Below, piece after piece: positions 25,180 to 34,312 of a stretch of DNA of 64,000 nucleotides (positions are counted from its first letter, which is position 1; the number at the start of each line of letters is the position of its first letter). The notes below the pieces were generated by a model. It saw nothing but the letters and a program-made list of their open reading frames with translations. It had not been told where the DNA came from and did not search any database. This stretch comes from Rhodococcus_G sp042879035 (GTDB taxonomy: Bacteria > Actinomycetota > Actinomycetes > Mycobacteriales > Mycobacteriaceae): the NCBI RefSeq assembly GCF_042879035.1, contig NZ_JBIAOU010000025.1, positions 1-64,000 of the forward strand, given 5' to 3'. The translations under genes and the position numbers were made by a program.

Positions 25180-25698
25180 TCATCCGCGGACATCGTGCAG
25201 ATGGTGCACCGGATCGTGGAGGAAGTACACCGCGAGCGTGCGCACCGTGAACACCGAGCCGTCACTGCGGACACCACGCCGGCCGAGAGCCTCGACAGGG
25301 ACGGCCGCGAACGCATCGGCAACCTCCCCCGCCGCCGCGGTCAGCTGGTCCGCCACGACGGCCGGGTCCTGCTGCCCGTACCTCTGCTCGACGGCGGTGG
25401 CGTCCTGGTCCCAGTTCGGGAAGGCCGGGTCGTCGCGGTCGAGCATCAGCCGCAACCGCTCACGGAAGATCCGGAACACGTCGCGCACGTGCGCGGCGTA
25501 CTCCAGCGCCGACCAGGCGCTCTCGTCGGGACGCACCGCGACGTCCGGCCGCGCCAGGACCGCCGGTCACCGCGCGGCATTGGCTCGGGTCAGCTCCGGA
25601 ACGTCCGCGAACTCGACCGCCGCCGGGTCGAAACCGCATTCGGGGCACCGCCGTTCGACTACCCATGTCCAGTTCTTGGTGTCGGGGCTGATCGCCAT
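25180..25698 (-). pseudogene. DinB-like protein gene with one in-frame TGA
   Basis: From ATG 25698 the frame reads ISPDTKNWTWVVERRCPECGFDPAAVEF, continues to NAAR at codon 43, then meets TGA at 25567-25569, and goes on in the same frame as PAVLARPDVAVRPDESAWSALEYAAHVRDV to the stop at 25180. This is one DinB/mycothiol-transferase-like four-helix protein of 172 codons. The family usually has tryptophan (TGG) where the TGA stands, so one G-to-A change explains it. The histidines AAHVRD and DPVHHLHD, the likely metal ligands, are intact. Translation could restart at GTG 25536. Confidence 0.72.
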
Positions 25699-25794
25699 GC
25701 GACCACCCTACGCACGTGGGCACGATGCGGGCAGGAGCGACTCGAGCCCCACACCCGGAGTTCCGGACGAGGGGCCTGATCTGCGATTCGGATG

Positions 25795-25868
25795 TGGGGC
25801 GGGCGGGGCTCGAACCCGCGACCAATGGATTATGAGTCCACGGCTCTAACCGACTGAGCTACCGCCCC
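25795..25868 (-). tRNA. tRNA-Met (anticodon CAT)
   Basis: The 74-base minus-strand cloverleaf has acceptor arms GGGGCGG and CCGCCCC, a D arm with AGCTCAGTCGGTTAGAGC, anticodon stem GTGGA/TCCAT around CTCATAA (anticodon CAT), and T arm CGCGGGTTCGAGCCCCGC-like. The Watson-Crick first acceptor pair and D loop suit an elongator tRNA-Met. An isoleucine tRNA with a modified CAT anticodon cannot be excluded by eye. CCA is not encoded. Confidence 0.9.
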
Positions 25869-25966
25869 GTCCGCCCGCTGACGGGCGCACCGAATGGTAC
25901 CGGTGCGCCCCCGACATGTCCGCAGCGGGCGGACGTTCGTGGTGCGCCCTGCAACACCAGCGGCGC

Positions 25967-26113
25967 CTACGGCATCGCCAGGAAGAGCAGGACAGCCGAC
26001 ATCACCACCGTGACCGCGGCCAACATGGCAAGGACGAACCTCGCGCGCATCACCCGATCGTCCGCATCACGCGGCGCGAGCAGATGCGTACTCGACAGAG
26101 TTCGCGAATTCAT
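25967..26113 (-). CDS. Small single-pass membrane protein
   Basis: A 48-residue frame starting at 26113 with GGGGAGAG directly upstream (a second ATG lies one codon earlier). The N-terminal half is hydrophilic (NSRTLSSTHLLAPRDADDR); the C-terminal half is one hydrophobic helix (FVLAMLAAVTVVMSAVLLFLA). It lies alone between two tRNA genes. No family recognised; coding status rests on the ribosome-binding site and the helix. Confidence 0.5.
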   Translation of the reverse strand: MNSRTLSSTHLLAPRDADDRVMRARFVLAMLAAVTVVMSAVLLFLAMP

Positions 26114-26249
26114 CATCTCTCCCCTTGTCGGTGGTCGACAATGCGAGCGTTCCACCCTCGACGCGGCGGCAACAGGGCCGAAGGTCCCTGTCGCGTCGGG
26201 CCCGGCGATGATCGCCCCCGACCGGGCTCCGGCACGGAGCCGTGAACGA

Positions 26250-26289
26250 CGACGGCCCCCGACCTGCGTACACAGGTCGGGGACCGTCG
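26250..26289. terminator. GC-rich hairpin between tRNA genes
   Basis: Seventeen-base arms (26250-26266 and 26273-26289) pair with one mismatch around a 6-base loop. It lies upstream of the small membrane gene and downstream of the tRNA-Asn terminator on the minus strand, and probably ends transcription or insulates the small gene. Confidence 0.5.
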
Positions 26290-26310
26290 CGTCCCACGGG
26301 CGCTGCAACG

Positions 26311-26352
26311 AAAAAGGCCCCGCCACCAGCACTGGGCTGGTGGCGGGGCCTT
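26311..26352 (-). terminator. Intrinsic terminator of tRNA-Asn
   Basis: Seventeen-base perfect arms (26314-26330 and 26336-26352) around a 5-base loop. On the minus strand the stem is followed by TTTTT (complement of 26311-26315), so this is a classic intrinsic terminator, six bases past the tRNA-Asn 3' end. Confidence 0.88.
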
Positions 26353-26357
26353 CGCGG

Positions 26358-26430
26358 CTCCCCCGGCTGGACTCGAACCAGCAACCGTCCGATTAACAGT
26401 CGGAAGCTCTGCCAATTGAGCTACAGGGGA
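26358..26430 (-). tRNA. tRNA-Asn (anticodon GTT)
   Basis: A 73-base minus-strand cloverleaf: acceptor arms TCCCCTG and CGGGGGA with one T-G pair, D arm AGCTCAATTGGCAGAGC, anticodon stem TCCGA/TCGGA enclosing CTGTTAA (anticodon GTT), T arm TGCTGGTTCGAGTCCAGC. Discriminator is G, and CCA is not encoded. An intrinsic terminator follows. Confidence 0.94.
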
Positions 26431-26569
26431 TTAACCTTCGGCAGCCGCTCGCTCTCGCTTGGCTGCGGAACAGACTTTAACCCATAGACCCACCCTGGTA
26501 CCAAATCGCCTGCCCATCGGCCCGTCAGGCACACTGTGTCAGGCCGTTCGACAGGAGGGAAAGCAGTTC

Positions 26570-26809
26570 ATGTTGCGCTTGTTGATCGGGGTCGCGGCGG
26601 GTTACGTGCTCGGCACGAAGGCCGGCCGGGCCCGCTACGAACAGATCACCCGGACCACGAAGGCGATCGTCGAGAGCCCGGCGACGAAGAAGGCGATCGA
26701 GGTGGGCAGGCAGAAGCTGTCCGACAGCCTCAGCCCGCAGCCGAAGCTCGAACCCCTGAAGCCGATCGACGAGAACACGCAGCTATACGTTCCCCGCGAC
26801 CGCCTGTAG
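26570..26809 (+). CDS. YtxH-like small membrane-associated protein
   Basis: A 79-residue protein with a short N-terminal hydrophobic segment, LLIGVAAGYVLGTKAGRARYEQI, the glycine-punctuated motif common to YtxH-type and similar small envelope proteins, followed by a charged helix and a hydrophilic tail. AGGAGGG precedes the ATG at 26570. The role is unknown; it sits convergent to dnaG with only 16 bases between the stops. Confidence 0.75.
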   Translation: MLRLLIGVAAGYVLGTKAGRARYEQITRTTKAIVESPATKKAIEVGRQKLSDSLSPQPKLEPLKPIDENTQLYVPRDRL

Positions 26810-26825
26810 GACCCGAACGCGCTCC

Positions 26826-28730
26826 TCAGAGGTCCTCGGCGTTGTCCCCCACGGCCTGCTCGAGGAGGCTGCGCCGGTACTGCTCGAGTGCGACGAGGTC
26901 GCCGAACAGCGACATGTACTCGTCGGGGCTGTCGGCCTGCGACATCCGCTGCAGGCGCGACTTGAGGTCGGCGACCTGCTGACCCACCCAGACCTCCTGC
27001 AGGCGCGCCAGGACCCGCGGAATGTAGTCCGGGACGTCGGCGGCCCGGATCGGTTCGACGGCCAGTTCCGTGACCAGTGACTGCAGGGGGTCGGCCAGTT
27101 TCGCAACGGCGTCCATCCACTCGGCGCCGCCGAGTCCGGCGGCCGTCCCGCCCGCGTCGGCCATCGCCTGACGCACCAGCGCGTACGCGGGATGGGTGAA
27201 CGTCTCCAGGGGCAGCGAGTCGAACACCGACCCGGCGATCGACGGGTACTGCAGCGCCGCTTTGAGCGCGTCCCGCTGCGGCCACAGAGTGGGGTCGCGC
27301 GGGTTGGGGCGTGCCGGTCCGGCGGGCGCGGCGGGAGGCTGGGATTCCTCCCGGAACCGGTTGTCCGACTGCGTCTTCCCACGCCGGGACGCGGCGCGAC
27401 GAGACTCGTCGCGGACCCGCTTGACGACGGCGGAGATGTCGTCCCAGCCGACCCAGCCCGCGAGCTGGCGTGCGTAGTCCTCGCGGAGTGCGGTGTCCTT
27501 GATCCGGGCGACCACCGGGACGGTCCGCCGCAGCGCCTCGACCCGGCCCTCCGCGGTTTCCAGGTCATGTTCCGCGAGAAGGGATCTCACGACGAACCGG
27601 AACAACGGGACGCGCCGGGCGACGAGGTCGCGCACGGCGGCGTCACCCGACGCCTGCCGCAGCTCGCACGGGTCCATGCCGTCGGGTGCGACCGCGACGT
27701 ACGTCTGGCCGGCCATCTTCTGGTCACCCTCGAACGCCTTCATCGCGGCCGCCTGCCCCGCCGCGTCGCCGTCGAAGGTGTAGATCACCTCGCCGCGGAA
27801 GTAGCTGTCGTCCATCAGGAGTCGGCGCAGCATCGCGAGGTGGTCGTCGCCGAACGCGGTGCCGCAGGCGGCGACGGCGGTGGTGACCCCGGCCAGGTGC
27901 ATCGCCATCACGTCGGTGTAGCCCTCGACGACGACGGCCTGGTGTCCCTTGGCGATGTCCCGCTTGGCCAGATCGAGACCGAACAGCACCTGGGACTTCT
28001 TGTACAGCATGGTTTCCGGGGTGTTGATGTACTTGCCCGGCATGGTGTCGTCGTCGAAGAGCTTGCGGGCGCCGAACCCGATGACGTCGCCGCCGAGGTT
28101 GCGGATCGGCCACACCAGGCGTCGTCGGAACCGGTCGATCGGAGTCCCGCGCTTGCCGGGGGTCGCAAGCCCGGCGTCGATGATCTCCTTCGCCTCGAAC
28201 CCCTGCGTCATCAGGTGTTTGGTCAGGGTGTCCCAGCCGTCGGGCGCGTACCCGCAGCCGAAGGTCAGCGCGGCCTGCCCGTCGAAGTTGCGTTCGGTCA
28301 GGTAGTCGCGGGCGGTCTGCGCGTCGGGTTCCCGCAGCCGGGCCGCGTAGAACTGCTGCGCTGCCGCGTTGGCGGCGACGAGACGCGCCCGGGTGCCGCG
28401 GTCGCGCTGCACCGACGGCCCGCCGCCCTCGTAGGAGATGGTGTAGTTGATCCGGTCCGCCAGCTGCTCGACCGCCTCGACGAACGAGATGTGTTCGATC
28501 TTCTGCAGGAACGAGTAGACGTCGCCGCCCTCCCCGCAGCCGAAGCAGTGGAAGGTGCCGTGGTTGGGGCGGGCGTGGAACGACGGGGACTTCTCGTCGT
28601 GGAACGGGCACAGACCCTTCATCGAGTCTCCGCCGCTGTTCTTGAGCGCGACGTACTCCCCCACGATGTCCTCGATGCGGGTGCGCTCCCGAATGGCCGC
28701 GATGTCACGTTCAGGGATTCGGCCGGCCAC
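26826..28730 (-). CDS. dnaG: DNA primase
   Basis: The 634-residue protein has an N-terminal CHC2-type zinc finger (CPFHDEKSPSFHARPNHGTFHCFGCGEGGD, residues 40-69), the primase core with the TOPRIM region VVVEGYTDVMAMHLAGV and FDGDAAGQAAA, and a C-terminal DnaB-binding helical domain after a proline-rich linker (about residues 435-465). It makes RNA primers for replication. The GTG start at 28730 agrees with mycobacterial DnaG; the longer upstream frame overlaps the divergent dipeptidase. Locus corresponds to Rv2343c. Confidence 0.96.
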   Translation of the reverse strand: MAGRIPERDIAAIRERTRIEDIVGEYVALKNSGGDSMKGLCPFHDEKSPSFHARPNHGTFHCFGCGEGGDVYSFLQKIEHISFVEAVEQLADRINYTISYEGGGPSVQRDRGTRARLVAANAAAQQFYAARLREPDAQTARDYLTERNFDGQAALTFGCGYAPDGWDTLTKHLMTQGFEAKEIIDAGLATPGKRGTPIDRFRRRLVWPIRNLGGDVIGFGARKLFDDDTMPGKYINTPETMLYKKSQVLFGLDLAKRDIAKGHQAVVVEGYTDVMAMHLAGVTTAVAACGTAFGDDHLAMLRRLLMDDSYFRGEVIYTFDGDAAGQAAAMKAFEGDQKMAGQTYVAVAPDGMDPCELRQASGDAAVRDLVARRVPLFRFVVRSLLAEHDLETAEGRVEALRRTVPVVARIKDTALREDYARQLAGWVGWDDISAVVKRVRDESRRAASRRGKTQSDNRFREESQPPAAPAGPARPNPRDPTLWPQRDALKAALQYPSIAGSVFDSLPLETFTHPAYALVRQAMADAGGTAAGLGGAEWMDAVAKLADPLQSLVTELAVEPIRAADVPDYIPRVLARLQEVWVGQQVADLKSRLQRMSQADSPDEYMSLFGDLVALEQYRRSLLEQAVGDNAEDL

Positions 28731-28806
28731 GTCGAACAGTCTAGGGTGTGCCCGCCGCTCCCGATCACCGGCCGCGGGTGCGGGACGAGGACCTAGGATT
28801 CGCGGC

Positions 28807-29991
28807 ATGTCCCCCATGCGCAGGTGGCTGCGACGCAGCCTGATCGGTCTGGCCGCGCTCGTCCCGGCCGGCGTCTGCGCGTTCTTCGCGTTCGCGCCCG
28901 GCCTGGTCGAGCGCGGCAGGAACAAGGTCGTCGCGGCGGATCTGCCCGAGATCGACGAACCGACCCGCGCTCTGCACGAGAGCCTCCAGATCGCGGACAT
29001 GCACTCCGACACCCTGATGTGGGACCGCGACCTCCTCGCGCGGTCCTCGCGCGGTCACGTGGACCTACCGCGCCTGCAGGAGGGCAACGTGGCTCTGCAG
29101 GTCTTCTCGTCGGTCACGAAGTCGCCGAAGGGTCAGAACTACGACGCCAACTCCGCCGACAGCGACAACATCACGCTGCTGGCCGTCGCGCAGCTGCAGC
29201 CGCCGCGTACGTGGAAGTCGCTGCTGGAGCGTTCGCTGCACCACGCGGACAAGCTGACCGTCGCCGCCGCGAACTCGGGCGGGCAGCTACGGCTGGTGCG
29301 CACGCGCGGCGACCTCGAATCGCTGCTCGCCGACCGGTCGGCCGGGCGCAGCGTCACCGGGGCGCTGTTCTCGGTCGAGGGACTGCAGAACCTGGAGGGC
29401 CGGATCGAGAACGTCGACAGGCTCTTCGACGCAGGGATGCGCATGGCGGGCTTCACGCACTTCTTCGACAACGAGGTCGCCGGCTCGATGCACGGTGAGG
29501 TGAAGGGCGGGCTGACCGACTTCGGCCGCGAGGTGTTCGCGGAGATGGAGCGGCGGGGGGTCGTCGTCGACCTCGCCCATGCCAGCCATCCGGCGATGGC
29601 GGAGATGCTGGCGCTGGCCACGAAGCCGGTGGTGGCCAGCCACGGTGGCGTGCAGGCCACGTGCAACGTCAACCGCAACCTGACGGACGCCGAGATCCGC
29701 GGTGTCGCCGAGACCGGTGGCGTCGTCGGCATCGGGTACTGGGACGCCGCGGTGGGCGAGACGACCCCGGCCGCCGTGGTCGACGCGCTCGAGCACGTCA
29801 TCGCCGTCGGCGGGCTGGAGACGGCGGCGCTGGGCAGCGACTTCGACGGCGCCACCACCGTCGGCTGGGACACCGGCAGGATCGCGGTGATCACCCAGGA
29901 GCTGCGCAACCGGGGGCACGGCGACGACGACATCCGGGCGATCATGGGCGGCAACACCTTGCGGGTGATGGCGCAGGTGCTGCCCAAATAG
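28807..29991 (+). CDS. Membrane dipeptidase (peptidase M19 family)
   Basis: The 394-residue protein opens with a membrane anchor or signal (WLRRSLIGLAALVPAGVCAFFAF). The M19 dinuclear zinc motifs follow: ADMHSDTLMWDRDL near residue 63, the bridging glutamate in LFSVEGLQNLEG, then DLAHASHPAMAEML, VVASHGGVQA and LGSDFDGATT. Renal-dipeptidase-like enzymes cleave dipeptides, sometimes D-amino-acid-containing. The ATG at 28807 is used; ATG 28816 is possible. It diverges from dnaG and converges on dgt. Confidence 0.9.
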   Translation: MSPMRRWLRRSLIGLAALVPAGVCAFFAFAPGLVERGRNKVVAADLPEIDEPTRALHESLQIADMHSDTLMWDRDLLARSSRGHVDLPRLQEGNVALQVFSSVTKSPKGQNYDANSADSDNITLLAVAQLQPPRTWKSLLERSLHHADKLTVAAANSGGQLRLVRTRGDLESLLADRSAGRSVTGALFSVEGLQNLEGRIENVDRLFDAGMRMAGFTHFFDNEVAGSMHGEVKGGLTDFGREVFAEMERRGVVVDLAHASHPAMAEMLALATKPVVASHGGVQATCNVNRNLTDAEIRGVAETGGVVGIGYWDAAVGETTPAAVVDALEHVIAVGGLETAALGSDFDGATTVGWDTGRIAVITQELRNRGHGDDDIRAIMGGNTLRVMAQVLPK

Positions 29992-30228
29992 GTGGCTACG
30001 CCAGTGGTGGGGGGGGGGGCGGGGGGGCCCCCCCCCCCGCCCCCCCCCCCCCGCCCCCCCCCCCCCCCCCCCCCCGCGGGCGGGCCCGGCCGCCGCCCCC
30101 TGGGGGGCTTTCGGGGGCCCCCCCCGGGGGGGGGTGGGGGGGGGGGGGCCCCCAATTTGGGGGCCCCCCGGGGGGGGCCCCCCCCCCCCGCCCCCCCCCC
30201 CCCCCGCCCACCACTGCGGCGGAGCCGC
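29992..30228. repeat. Hairpin-repeat copy 1 with a 199-base G/C homopolymer core
   Basis: The arms 29992-30009 and 30209-30228 are nearly complementary and belong to the same family as the repeats at 34313 and 37614. Between them, 30010-30208 is almost only long runs of G and C. The other two copies have loops of about 16 to 22 bases. The homopolymers therefore probably replace a short loop, through two-colour base-calling failure or misassembly, rather than being real sequence. Frames drawn through this tract are meaningless. Confidence 0.7.
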
Positions 30229-30229
30229 C

Positions 30230-31498
30230 CTACCCCCAGGACGCCTGGGCGCCGAGGCTCTGCTTGTCGACGCGTTCGAGGCGGCTCTCGGTGTACGAGG
30301 CGATCTGGTCGACGATGACCCGCGTCCGGGCCGCGTCGTCGGCGGCGCGCTCCCACGCGGGCAGCAGGATCGGGTCGAGGCAGCTCGGTGCGGTCTGTTC
30401 CAGCCACTGTGCGACGCGGTGGATCCGGTCGCGCTGCCGATCCTGCTTGGCCCGGTGCCCGGGGTCGGACATCACGTACCGCAGGGCGACGGTCTTGAGC
30501 AGCGCCACCTCGGCGCCGACCACCGGCGGGATCTCCAGGTCGGCCGCGTAGCGCGACAGCGGCGCACCGCCGGCCACCTCGCGGGTGGCGGACACCGCGG
30601 CGGTGGCGAACCGGCCGACGAGCTCGCTGGTCAGGTTCTTCAGCGCCACCGACGACGTCAGCGTGCCGTCGTAGCGGCCGACCGCGACGACCACCGGCAG
30701 CCGCGACAGCCGTCCCGCCGCCTCGACCAGGTCGTCGACGACCAGCCCGCGGAACTCGGCGGCGCCCATCTCGGCGAGCGCCTTCTGCTCGACCGGGTCG
30801 GCGAGCGCACGCAGGTCGATGCGGCCGGCGATCACGCCGTCCTCGACGTCGTGCACCGAATACGCGACGTCGTCCGCCCAGTCCATCACCTGAGCCTCGA
30901 GGCAGCGCCGCACCCCCGGGGCACCCTGGCGCACCCAAGCGAGAATCTCCGCGTCGTCGTCGTACGCCCCGAACTTCGCACCGGGAGACGGTCGGGTCCA
31001 CGGGTACTTGATCGCCGAGTCGAGGGCCGCGCGGGTCAGGTTCAGCCCGACGCTGCGCTCGTCCGGGTCCAGGACCTTCGGTTCCAGGCTGGTGAGGATC
31101 CGCAGGTTCTGTGCGTTGCCCTCGAATCCGCCGCAGTCGGCCGCGACCTCGTCGAGGGCCTTCTCGCCGTTGTGCCCGTACGGCGGGTGCCCGATGTCGT
31201 GCGCGAGGCCGGCCAGGTCGACGAGGTCGGGATCGCAACCGAGACCGTCCGCGATGCCGCGGCCGATCTGTGCGACCTCGATCGAATGCGTCAACCGGGT
31301 GCGTGGGGTGTCGCCGTCCCGCGGCCCGACGACCTGGGTCTTGTCCGCGAGCCGGCGCAGCGCGGCGCTGTGCTGCACCCGCGCCCGGTCCCGGGAGAAG
31401 TCGCTGCGCGGCGCGGTGGCACCGGGCAGGCCCGCTCGCTTCGGCCCCTCGGGCACGCGCCGCTCGAGGTCGTGCGCGGTGTACACGGCCGCGGTCAC
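30230..31498 (-). CDS. dgt: Deoxyguanosinetriphosphate triphosphohydrolase-like protein
   Basis: The 422-residue HD-domain protein carries RTRLTHSIEVAQIGRGIA and the HD motif LAHDIGHPPYGHNGE, with later metal ligand DWADDVAYSVHDVEDG. This is the Dgt type 2 family, which removes triphosphate from dNTPs. The GTG at 31498 overlaps the stop of the upstream DUF218 gene (GTGA), indicating coupling. Position next to dnaG matches Rv2344c. Its stop codon abuts the hairpin repeat. Confidence 0.92.
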   Translation of the reverse strand: MTAAVYTAHDLERRVPEGPKRAGLPGATAPRSDFSRDRARVQHSAALRRLADKTQVVGPRDGDTPRTRLTHSIEVAQIGRGIADGLGCDPDLVDLAGLAHDIGHPPYGHNGEKALDEVAADCGGFEGNAQNLRILTSLEPKVLDPDERSVGLNLTRAALDSAIKYPWTRPSPGAKFGAYDDDAEILAWVRQGAPGVRRCLEAQVMDWADDVAYSVHDVEDGVIAGRIDLRALADPVEQKALAEMGAAEFRGLVVDDLVEAAGRLSRLPVVVAVGRYDGTLTSSVALKNLTSELVGRFATAAVSATREVAGGAPLSRYAADLEIPPVVGAEVALLKTVALRYVMSDPGHRAKQDRQRDRIHRVAQWLEQTAPSCLDPILLPAWERAADDAARTRVIVDQIASYTESRLERVDKQSLGAQASWG

Positions 31499-32172
31499 TG
31501 GCCGGCCGTGTACGGGAAGTCGGCCGAGAAGTGGGTCAGCTGATACCACAGCAATGCACCTGTCTCCCTCGCGATTCCGTGCAACTGCGACTCCCTCGTG
31601 TAGACGGCCGGGCCCTGCCGCGTCGGCGCGGTCCACGCCTCGAGGCCGGCGTCGCGGGCCATGGTGCGGGTCCGCAGCGAATGCCACGGATCACTGACCA
31701 GGACCGCGGAGTTCATGCCGTTCTCCCCCATCACCCGGCTCACCCCCTCGATGCTGCGCAGGGTGTCGGAGCCCTCCTCGACCGCGATGATCGACTCCTC
31801 CGGAACCCCACGCGAGACCAGGTAGTTCTTGCCCGACGCCGCCTCGGTGTACAGGTCGCCGACCTGTTTGCCGCCGACGGTCACCACGGTCGGGGCCACG
31901 CCCTGCTCGAACAGTTTCACCGCCTGCTCGAGCCGCGCCTCGAACACCGACGACGGGGTTCCCGAGTACTGCGCCGCCCCGAGCACGACGATCGCGTCGG
32001 CCGGTCGCGTGTCGTTGATCCGCGCCACCTGCCACACCCGCACCGCGGTGCCGCCGACGAGGAGCAGCCCGATCAGGATCGCCCCCGCCACCGCGCGACG
32101 GGCCCACCGGCCCACGGTGCCCGAGAACCCGAGGCGCTCGTCGTCCCGGGGGCCTGCTCCTGCGTAACTCAC
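31495..32172 (-). CDS. DUF218 (YdcF-like) membrane protein
   Basis: A 225-residue protein with one N-terminal membrane helix (about residues 28-48, AVAGAILIGLLLVGGTAV), then a DUF218 domain starting ADAIVVLGAAQYSGTPSSVFEARLEQAV, with VTVGGKQVGDLYTEA and VLVSDPWHSLRTRTMARDAG. Members are linked to envelope metabolism (SanA/ElyC/YdcF), without a defined reaction. First gene of a two-gene unit with dgt; 112 bases from the divergent TPM gene. Confidence 0.88.
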   Translation of the reverse strand: MSYAGAGPRDDERLGFSGTVGRWARRAVAGAILIGLLLVGGTAVRVWQVARINDTRPADAIVVLGAAQYSGTPSSVFEARLEQAVKLFEQGVAPTVVTVGGKQVGDLYTEAASGKNYLVSRGVPEESIIAVEEGSDTLRSIEGVSRVMGENGMNSAVLVSDPWHSLRTRTMARDAGLEAWTAPTRQGPAVYTRESQLHGIARETGALLWYQLTHFSADFPYTAGQ

Positions 32173-32284
32173 TCCCCAAGTCTGCCAGCCGTTCCCCGCG
32201 GCCCACACGCGCGCCGCGCCACCGGCGGCCGGCCGGACCCCACGACGCGACGGGAATCCGGTCCCTGCGGATAGATTCGTGGGC

Positions 32285-34306
32285 ATGCCCGTCGCACATG
32301 CGCGTGTCCCAGGCGGTTCCCGGTCCGTGATCACCGCCGCCCTGGGGTCGCTGCTCGCACTCTTCGCACTGATCACACTGCCCGCGGTCGCGGCCGCCGA
32401 GGCCCCGCTGCGGCTGCCGACACAGATCACCGACCAGGCCGGGGTGCTCGACGACGACCAGCGTGCCGACGTCCAGGCGGCGCTGGACGGCCTGTTCGAC
32501 GAACATCACGTGCAACTGTGGGTGGTGTACGTCGACAGTTTCGACGACACCGACGCCGACGGCTGGGCTCGCGGTACCGAGCAACTCAGCGGCCTCGGGG
32601 CCGAGACCGCACTGCTGGCCGTCGCGACCGAGGACCGTGCGTACTCGCTCAGCGTCCCGTCCGGCGTCACCGGCGTCACCGACTCCGAACTCGCCGGCAT
32701 CGAGCGCGATGCCGTCGTCCCGGCACTGCGTCAGGACGACTGGGCGGGCGCCGCGGTCGCGGCCGCCGGTGGACTGGCCGACGCGTTGTCGCCGAGTGGG
32801 TCAGGGCCGGCCGTGAGGTACCTGGTGATCGGCGCGGTCGTGGTCGTCCTGGTGGTCGGTGCGCTGCTCTACACCCGCCGTCGCACGAAGACCTCCGGGC
32901 CGCACGGTGGCGCGGTCCCCGCCGACATCGACTGGACCGACCCCGCGACGCTGGAGACGCTGCCGATCGCCGCACTCGACGCTCGCGCCAAGGAGGTCCT
33001 CGTCGACACCGACAACGCGATCCGCACCAGCGAGGAGGAACTCGCCCTCGCCCGCGGCGAATTCGGCGACGCGGCGACCGCGCCGTTCAGCGCCGCGCAC
33101 CAGGCGGCGAAGTCGGCACTCGCGTCGGCGTTCGAGATCCGGCAACGCCTCGACGACGACATCCCGGAAACGCCCGAGCAGCAACGCGACATGCTCGTCG
33201 AACTGATCGCCACGTGCAGCCGCGCCGATCGCGAACTCGACGACCGGGTCGCCCAGTTCGACGGCATGCGCGATCTGCTGATCGACGCGCCGGCGCGGCT
33301 CGACACCCTGACCCAACGGCTCGTCGAGATCACCGTGCGGATCCCGGAGTCGGAGTCGACGCTGGCCGCGCTGCGCACCCAGTTCCCCGCTTCCGCGCTG
33401 GCGTCGGTGGAGCGCAACATCGAACTCGCCCGCGAGCAACTGGCGTACGCGGACGAGAACGTCACCGCGGGACGCGAAGCCGTCACGTTGCCCGTCGGCA
33501 AGCAGGGACCGGCCGTGATCGCGATCCGCAGCGCGGAGGCCGCCGTCGACCAGATCCGGGACCTGCTCGACGGCATCGACCATGCCGCCGAGAACATCCG
33601 CGCGGCCGCCGCGACACTGCCCGCCGCGATCGAGGACGCCCGCACGGACATCGCGTCCGCCGACGGCCTCGCCGCTCACGGCGGCGCGGAACTGGCCGCG
33701 GCTCAGGCGAAGGCGCGCGAGGCCCTCGCGAAGGCGGAGGCGAACCGGGAGAGCGACCCGCTGGGCGCCCTCACCGCGCTCACCGACGCCGACGGCGCAC
33801 TCGACGAGGTGCTGGCCACCGCGGCCGAGGCGAAGACACAGTCCGAACGCGCGGCGCAGCGGCTGACGCAGGACATCACGGCGGCGAACGCGCTGATCAC
33901 CGCGGCCACCGACTTCGTCGCGACGCGGCGCGGGGCGGTCGGTGCGGAGGCCCGCACGCGGCTGTCGGAGGCGCAGCGCCACCTCGACGCCGCGCGGCAG
34001 TTCTCGCAGTCCGACCCGTCGCGAGCGTTGCAGCACGCGAGGGCGGCGGGAGATCTGGGCGGGCGGGCGATGCGGCTCGCGCAGTCGGACGTGCAGCAGT
34101 GGGAGGCCAGCCGGCGACCGCAGTCGTCCGGAGTGAACACCGGCGCGGTGTTGGGCGGCATCCTGATCGACTCGATGATCCGCGGCAGCCGGGGCGGTGG
34201 CGGCTGGGGCAACCGCGGCGGCGGCGGTCACCGCGGCGGGCGCGGGCCGGGCTCGTTCGGCGGTTCGGGCAGCTCCGGACGCATCGGGCGCAGCGGCCGC
34301 TTCTGA
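32285..34306 (+). CDS. TPM-domain membrane protein with coiled-coil and glycine-rich tail
   Basis: A 673-residue protein: signal peptide (about residues 1-37, ending AVAAAEA), extracytoplasmic TPM domain (about 45-165, ITDQAGVLDDDQRADVQAAL), a membrane helix (about 178-198), then a long cytoplasmic alpha-helical region (220-620) rich in alanine, glutamate and arginine with coiled-coil character, and a glycine/arginine/serine-rich C-terminus. It is the counterpart of Rv2345. Function is unknown; TPM domains occur in photosystem assembly and phosphatase-like proteins. ATG 32285 is used; GTG 32279 is possible. Confidence 0.87.
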   Translation: MPVAHARVPGGSRSVITAALGSLLALFALITLPAVAAAEAPLRLPTQITDQAGVLDDDQRADVQAALDGLFDEHHVQLWVVYVDSFDDTDADGWARGTEQLSGLGAETALLAVATEDRAYSLSVPSGVTGVTDSELAGIERDAVVPALRQDDWAGAAVAAAGGLADALSPSGSGPAVRYLVIGAVVVVLVVGALLYTRRRTKTSGPHGGAVPADIDWTDPATLETLPIAALDARAKEVLVDTDNAIRTSEEELALARGEFGDAATAPFSAAHQAAKSALASAFEIRQRLDDDIPETPEQQRDMLVELIATCSRADRELDDRVAQFDGMRDLLIDAPARLDTLTQRLVEITVRIPESESTLAALRTQFPASALASVERNIELAREQLAYADENVTAGREAVTLPVGKQGPAVIAIRSAEAAVDQIRDLLDGIDHAAENIRAAAATLPAAIEDARTDIASADGLAAHGGAELAAAQAKAREALAKAEANRESDPLGALTALTDADGALDEVLATAAEAKTQSERAAQRLTQDITAANALITAATDFVATRRGAVGAEARTRLSEAQRHLDAARQFSQSDPSRALQHARAAGDLGGRAMRLAQSDVQQWEASRRPQSSGVNTGAVLGGILIDSMIRGSRGGGGWGNRGGGGHRGGRGPGSFGGSGSSGRIGRSGRF

Positions 34307-34312
34307 ATGAAT

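Noticed and set aside
25567..25569. Selenocysteine insertion at the DinB TGA
   Set aside because: The family has Trp here, not Cys, and no hairpin resembling a SECIS element follows.
29992..31238. Proline/glycine-rich frames running through the G/C homopolymer block
   Set aside because: They exist only because homopolymers lack stops; not evidence for proline-rich proteins.
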